Part shown: positions 4,363-6,934 of the stretch, one piece after another
Layout: the number at the start of each line of letters is the position of its first letter
Position numbering within the stretch: the stretch's first letter is position 1
The notes under the pieces: generated by a model
The model's input: only the letters and a program-made list of their open reading frames with translations
What the model was told of the DNA's origin: nothing
Database searches by the model: none
Made by a program: the position numbers and the translations under genes
Origin: Kiritimatiellia bacterium
Lineage (GTDB): Bacteria > Verrucomicrobiota > Kiritimatiellia > RFP12 > UBA1067
Direction: 5' to 3'
NCBI GenBank assembly: GCA_028701555.1
Contig: JAQVQN010000126.1
Coordinates: 1 to 6,934 of the forward strand
Length of the DNA stretch: 6,934 nucleotides

Positions 4363-6934
4363 TTAAGGCTTGTAACCCCAGACGCGGTAGAATGCCGCGC
4401 CGGTCTGGATGTCGGCATCGATGTAGACGTTCAGCGGCGGAGTGGACGGCAGGTTGTCGGCTATGTCGTGGAAAGGCTGTCCGAGCGAGTCGGAACGCTC
4501 AAGGAAATAGTAATATCCCGGCACACTGTTCCATGAAAGCCGCATGCCCTCCGTGCACGGCTCGACATTGACGGTCAGCGGTTCCAAGGTGTAAGTCGCG
4601 CCGCCGTGGTTGTTGCCGGTGCTGTATTCCGGCACTGCGCCGGCGCGGTTGACCACAGCCATGGCGTGGTATGTGGCTCTCACTTGCACGAAAGGCGCGC
4701 GCAGGTCGTTGAACTCGACCACGACGGTCTGCCCGGTGTTTAGGTTGCCTACGGCGATTGTGGCGTCCGGGGCTGTTGCTGGCGCGGCGGTGTATGTGTC
4801 GTTGCCGCTCCACAGTTCGATCGAGCCTGCGTCGCCCGGGATATCGCCCTCGTTAGCGACCCGGACTGCCGCCCGGAAGCGTGTGCCGGCCACGGTGGGC
4901 GAGGGAGTGATGTCCACGGCGCGGATCACGAAGTCAGCCTTGGCCCAAGCCGGGGGATTTTCAGGCTGCGGCGGGTTCTCAGTCTCTTCCGGTTCTGGGT
5001 CAGGCAGGACTACTACGCAGGTATCGGTGTCGCTGACGATATTACCGGTAGCGGTGGCGGCGACGGTCTCGGCGGTGTTGGTCACATCTGCGCCAATCGC
5101 CAATTCTTCGTCTGACAGATAGTATACCGCGCTAAAGGAATTGGTGTCCTCGGCGGCGGCGGCAAGCTCGGCCAGCGCACCGGTGACAGTAACCAGCGGG
5201 TCGTTGATCGTTACATTATACAGCGGCACGTTGCCGGTGTTCTCGACCGTGAACGAGTAAGTTATGCGCGGCGGCGTGTCTTCGGGTTCGTCTCCGGTGC
5301 AGATGACACCGGTGAAATAGTAATTGTGGAACTCAAAGCCGTTGGTTGTGACCACATCGCCGCCGAAAACAGCGCGTCCGTCGATGGAACCGCCGGAGAA
5401 GGCGGCATCTGCGTGCAGGGCCATGACAGAAGCAGTGTGTTTAAAACCTGCTGTTGCCACTGTCGTGGCATTGACGTAATTAATCAGCACGTTTTCGTGG
5501 CTGGTTCCCGAAACGTTCATGCTGCTGTTGGTGATGCCCACGAACTCGCCTGAGACATTGACCAGCACGGTGGAATTGGAAGGTGCTGTGATAAAGATAC
5601 CGCGGGATTGTCCGTTCCAGATTGAAGTTTCGAGGTTGAACACGTTCAGTACCGGATCATCTGCGACAAGATCCAGTTGCCAAGTTGATGAGTCTACGCT
5701 GACCACTCCGCGGTTTGCCAGACAAGCGTAAAGAGCGCTGCGGTCTGCTAGTTTTGCGCGTAAATAGTCAAAGGTCATGCCACTGCCGTCTGACGGCACA
5801 TTGCCGTCATTGCGAAAGGTCACTGGCGTAACTTTACGGAGCAGGTTGCCGTTTGACATCCAGCGAGCCAGTCCGGTGCGCTCGCCGCCGTAAACGATAT
5901 TTCCGTTCACGCCCCAGGCACCATCGTTCAGGTTGCCGCCCACGATGAAAATGTCTGTTGCACCGCCGAAATAGTCGGGCAGCGGATGGCCGTCAATGAC
6001 AATACCGACGCTGTAGTTCATAGGTATTCCGGCGTTGCCGCCTACAGCCAGCCGGCCATCGGTGTCGCCGCCGGAGGCGGTGAAGTCGCCGAAGATCAGC
6101 GCATTGAAGTCATGGGCCGGCCCGAAGACAGTGCAGAAGGCCCAAGGGTCGGTTGTGCCTGGATGGAATACGCCGGTCTTGGTCAGCTTGATAGAGGCCG
6201 TGCTCAATATCAACCCGGCGTCAATATCGCGGATGTTTGTCGCGGACGGCAGGGTAAAGATCCCGCTGTCGCCGGTGAGCGGATCGGCGTCGCTGTCCGT
6301 CTGGAAATCCTCGCCCGCTTCCACGAAAGTGAAGAGATAACCGGCGGGCAGATCAAAGCGGATGCGGTAATCGCCGTCCACAAGGTCGTCGAACAGATAG
6401 AGTCCGTCAGCGTCGGTAACGGTCTGTTCCAAAAGGTCACCGTTGGCGGCGAGAAGGTAGACCGTTACACCTTGCACACCGGTCTCGCCGTTGTCCTGGA
6501 TGCCGTTGCCGTTGGCGTCCAGCCAGACATAGTCGCCCACGGAAGAGAGCTGAGGGCCAGCGCACTCTTGGTCAGGGCCGCATAAATAACCGGAGTTGAA
6601 ACCCTTGCCAGCCTTGAGAGCCACCTGCATGGGGGCAGAAGCGTAGTTGCCGTTGACTGTGAAATAATAATGCCGCGTGGAATTATCGTTGAAGCCGAGG
6701 TCGAATTTGAGTCCGATTACACCGGTGGTGGGGTCGCCCTTCGGCGTGCCTGGGAAGCTGCCAGGCTCAGGCTTGCCTGCCTTGTACATGCGTGAATTGT
6801 AGTCGGTGCCGTTCCACATGCCCGCGTCCAGGATAAGTATTTCATCGCACATCATTGCGAAAGTCACGTGGCTGATGGCGGGTTTTGTTCCGGAGGTGAA
6901 CGAGTAGAACCATGTCGATTGGCCGGGGGCGGGG
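4363..6934 (-). CDS. Large secreted multidomain adhesin-like protein (SdrD_B, choice-of-anchor A, DUF11/DUF7507, CARDB), 5' end outside window
   Basis: The frame is open from the right edge to the TAA at 4365-4363, giving 856 residues. The GTG at 6867 is not a credible start because 22 in-frame residues with domain-like sequence precede it. Counting from the edge: 1-124 is an N-terminal beta module with TTGVIGLKFD (69-78), YYFTVNGNY (89-97) and two cysteines (118, 124). Residues 130-242 form an SdrD_B/Cna_B-like domain with the calcium-type loop DANGNGIQDNGETG (139-152). Residues 263-542 are a choice-of-anchor A domain (FNALIFGDF, DGRLAVGGNA, VLINY, FHNYYFTG). Residues 557-644 are DUF11/DUF7507-like (ITYSFTVENTGNVPLYNVTI). 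A Pro/Glu linker follows (643-662), then a CARDB-like domain (665-785). The C-terminal 786-856 segment resembles FN3-type ends of PVC proteins (LSWNSVPGYYYFLERS, FYRVWGYKP). It is probably exported, but the signal peptide is out of view. No LPXTG, PEP-CTERM or transmembrane anchor is visible. Specific ligands are unknown. Confidence 0.88.
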   Translation of the reverse strand, partial: PAPGQSTWFYSFTSGTKPAISHVTFAMMCDEILILDAGMWNGTDYNSRMYKAGKPEPGSFPGTPKGDPTTGVIGLKFDLGFNDNSTRHYYFTVNGNYASAPMQVALKAGKGFNSGYLCGPDQECAGPQLSSVGDYVWLDANGNGIQDNGETGVQGVTVYLLAANGDLLEQTVTDADGLYLFDDLVDGDYRIRFDLPAGYLFTFVEAGEDFQTDSDADPLTGDSGIFTLPSATNIRDIDAGLILSTASIKLTKTGVFHPGTTDPWAFCTVFGPAHDFNALIFGDFTASGGDTDGRLAVGGNAGIPMNYSVGIVIDGHPLPDYFGGATDIFIVGGNLNDGAWGVNGNIVYGGERTGLARWMSNGNLLRKVTPVTFRNDGNVPSDGSGMTFDYLRAKLADRSALYACLANRGVVSVDSSTWQLDLVADDPVLNVFNLETSIWNGQSRGIFITAPSNSTVLVNVSGEFVGITNSSMNVSGTSHENVLINYVNATTVATAGFKHTASVMALHADAAFSGGSIDGRAVFGGDVVTTNGFEFHNYYFTGVICTGDEPEDTPPRITYSFTVENTGNVPLYNVTINDPLVTVTGALAELAAAAEDTNSFSAVYYLSDEELAIGADVTNTAETVAATATGNIVSDTDTCVVVLPDPEPEETENPPQPENPPAWAKADFVIRAVDITPSPTVAGTRFRAAVRVANEGDIPGDAGSIELWSGNDTYTAAPATAPDATIAVGNLNTGQTVVVEFNDLRAPFVQVRATYHAMAVVNRAGAVPEYSTGNNHGGATYTLEPLTVNVEPCTEGMRLSWNSVPGYYYFLERSDSLGQPFHDIADNLPSTPPLNVYIDADIQTGAAFYRVWGYKP

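Noticed and set aside
4349..4364. AAGGAGATTTATCATT on the plus strand as a ribosome site with a start
   Set aside because: The only codon at the right distance is ATT, and the frame beyond it runs antisense to the adhesin C-terminus. It is most likely chance.
5986..6585. A 199-codon plus-strand frame within the adhesin gene
   Set aside because: It is antisense to clear SdrD_B and choice-of-anchor A coding sequence, and its translation resembles no family I know. Long antisense frames are expected from the GC-rich codon pattern.
6865..6867. GTG as the start of the adhesin gene
   Set aside because: The frame continues open to the window edge with domain-like residues (for example STWFYSFTSGTKPAISH), and no ribosome site precedes the GTG. 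The gene is truncated by the window, not by biology.
1..6934. A defence, mobile or otherwise new multi-gene system
   Set aside because: All five genes belong to known housekeeping or surface-protein families. No transposase, integrase, nuclease, toxin pair, CRISPR array or tRNA was found on either strand.

Overview
The window reads as ordinary bacterial chromosome: GC-rich, densely coding, with Shine-Dalgarno sites at most starts. It carries three metabolic loci, followed by the 3' part of a very large secreted adhesin-like gene. The adhesin combines SdrD_B, 'choice-of-anchor A', DUF11/DUF7507 and CARDB modules and ends in a C-terminal segment of the FYRV type. With the intergenic microrepeats, this suggests a Gram-negative bacterium of the PVC group (Kiritimatiellota, Verrucomicrobiota or Lentisphaerota). 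That placement is inference from protein style; there is no rRNA or marker gene to fix it.

Layout. Positions 1-662 (minus) hold the N-terminal two thirds of a 2-oxoacid dehydrogenase E1 beta subunit, cut by the left edge. Positions 722-1669 (minus) hold the matching E1 alpha subunit, so alpha then beta form one transcription unit that continues to the left. Positions 1670-1884 are intergenic. They hold a candidate extended -10 promoter with an overlapping inverted repeat for the E1 operon, a run of GANTGGY heptamers, and a clear rho-independent terminator for the next gene. Positions 1885-3222 (minus) encode a complete glutamate dehydrogenase, gdhA. Positions 3223-3486 are a divergent control region. 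Positions 3487-4254 (plus) encode a classical short-chain dehydrogenase. Positions 4255-4362, between convergent genes, hold an array of octamers alternating with two GC-rich hairpins. Positions 4363-6934 (minus) hold the C-terminal 856 residues of the adhesin-like protein, whose start lies beyond the right edge.

How they fit together. The E1 pair oxidatively decarboxylates a 2-oxoacid (pyruvate) or cleaves acetoin, feeding acyl groups to an E2 that is not visible here. GdhA links 2-oxoglutarate and ammonium to glutamate. These are neighbouring central carbon and nitrogen functions, but the terminator at 1827-1855 separates their transcripts. The SDR and the adhesin have no evident functional tie to them. 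I do not see a defence system, mobile element, CRISPR array, RNA gene or obvious novel multi-gene system. The most distinctive items are the domain nesting in the adhesin and the two intergenic repeat arrays.
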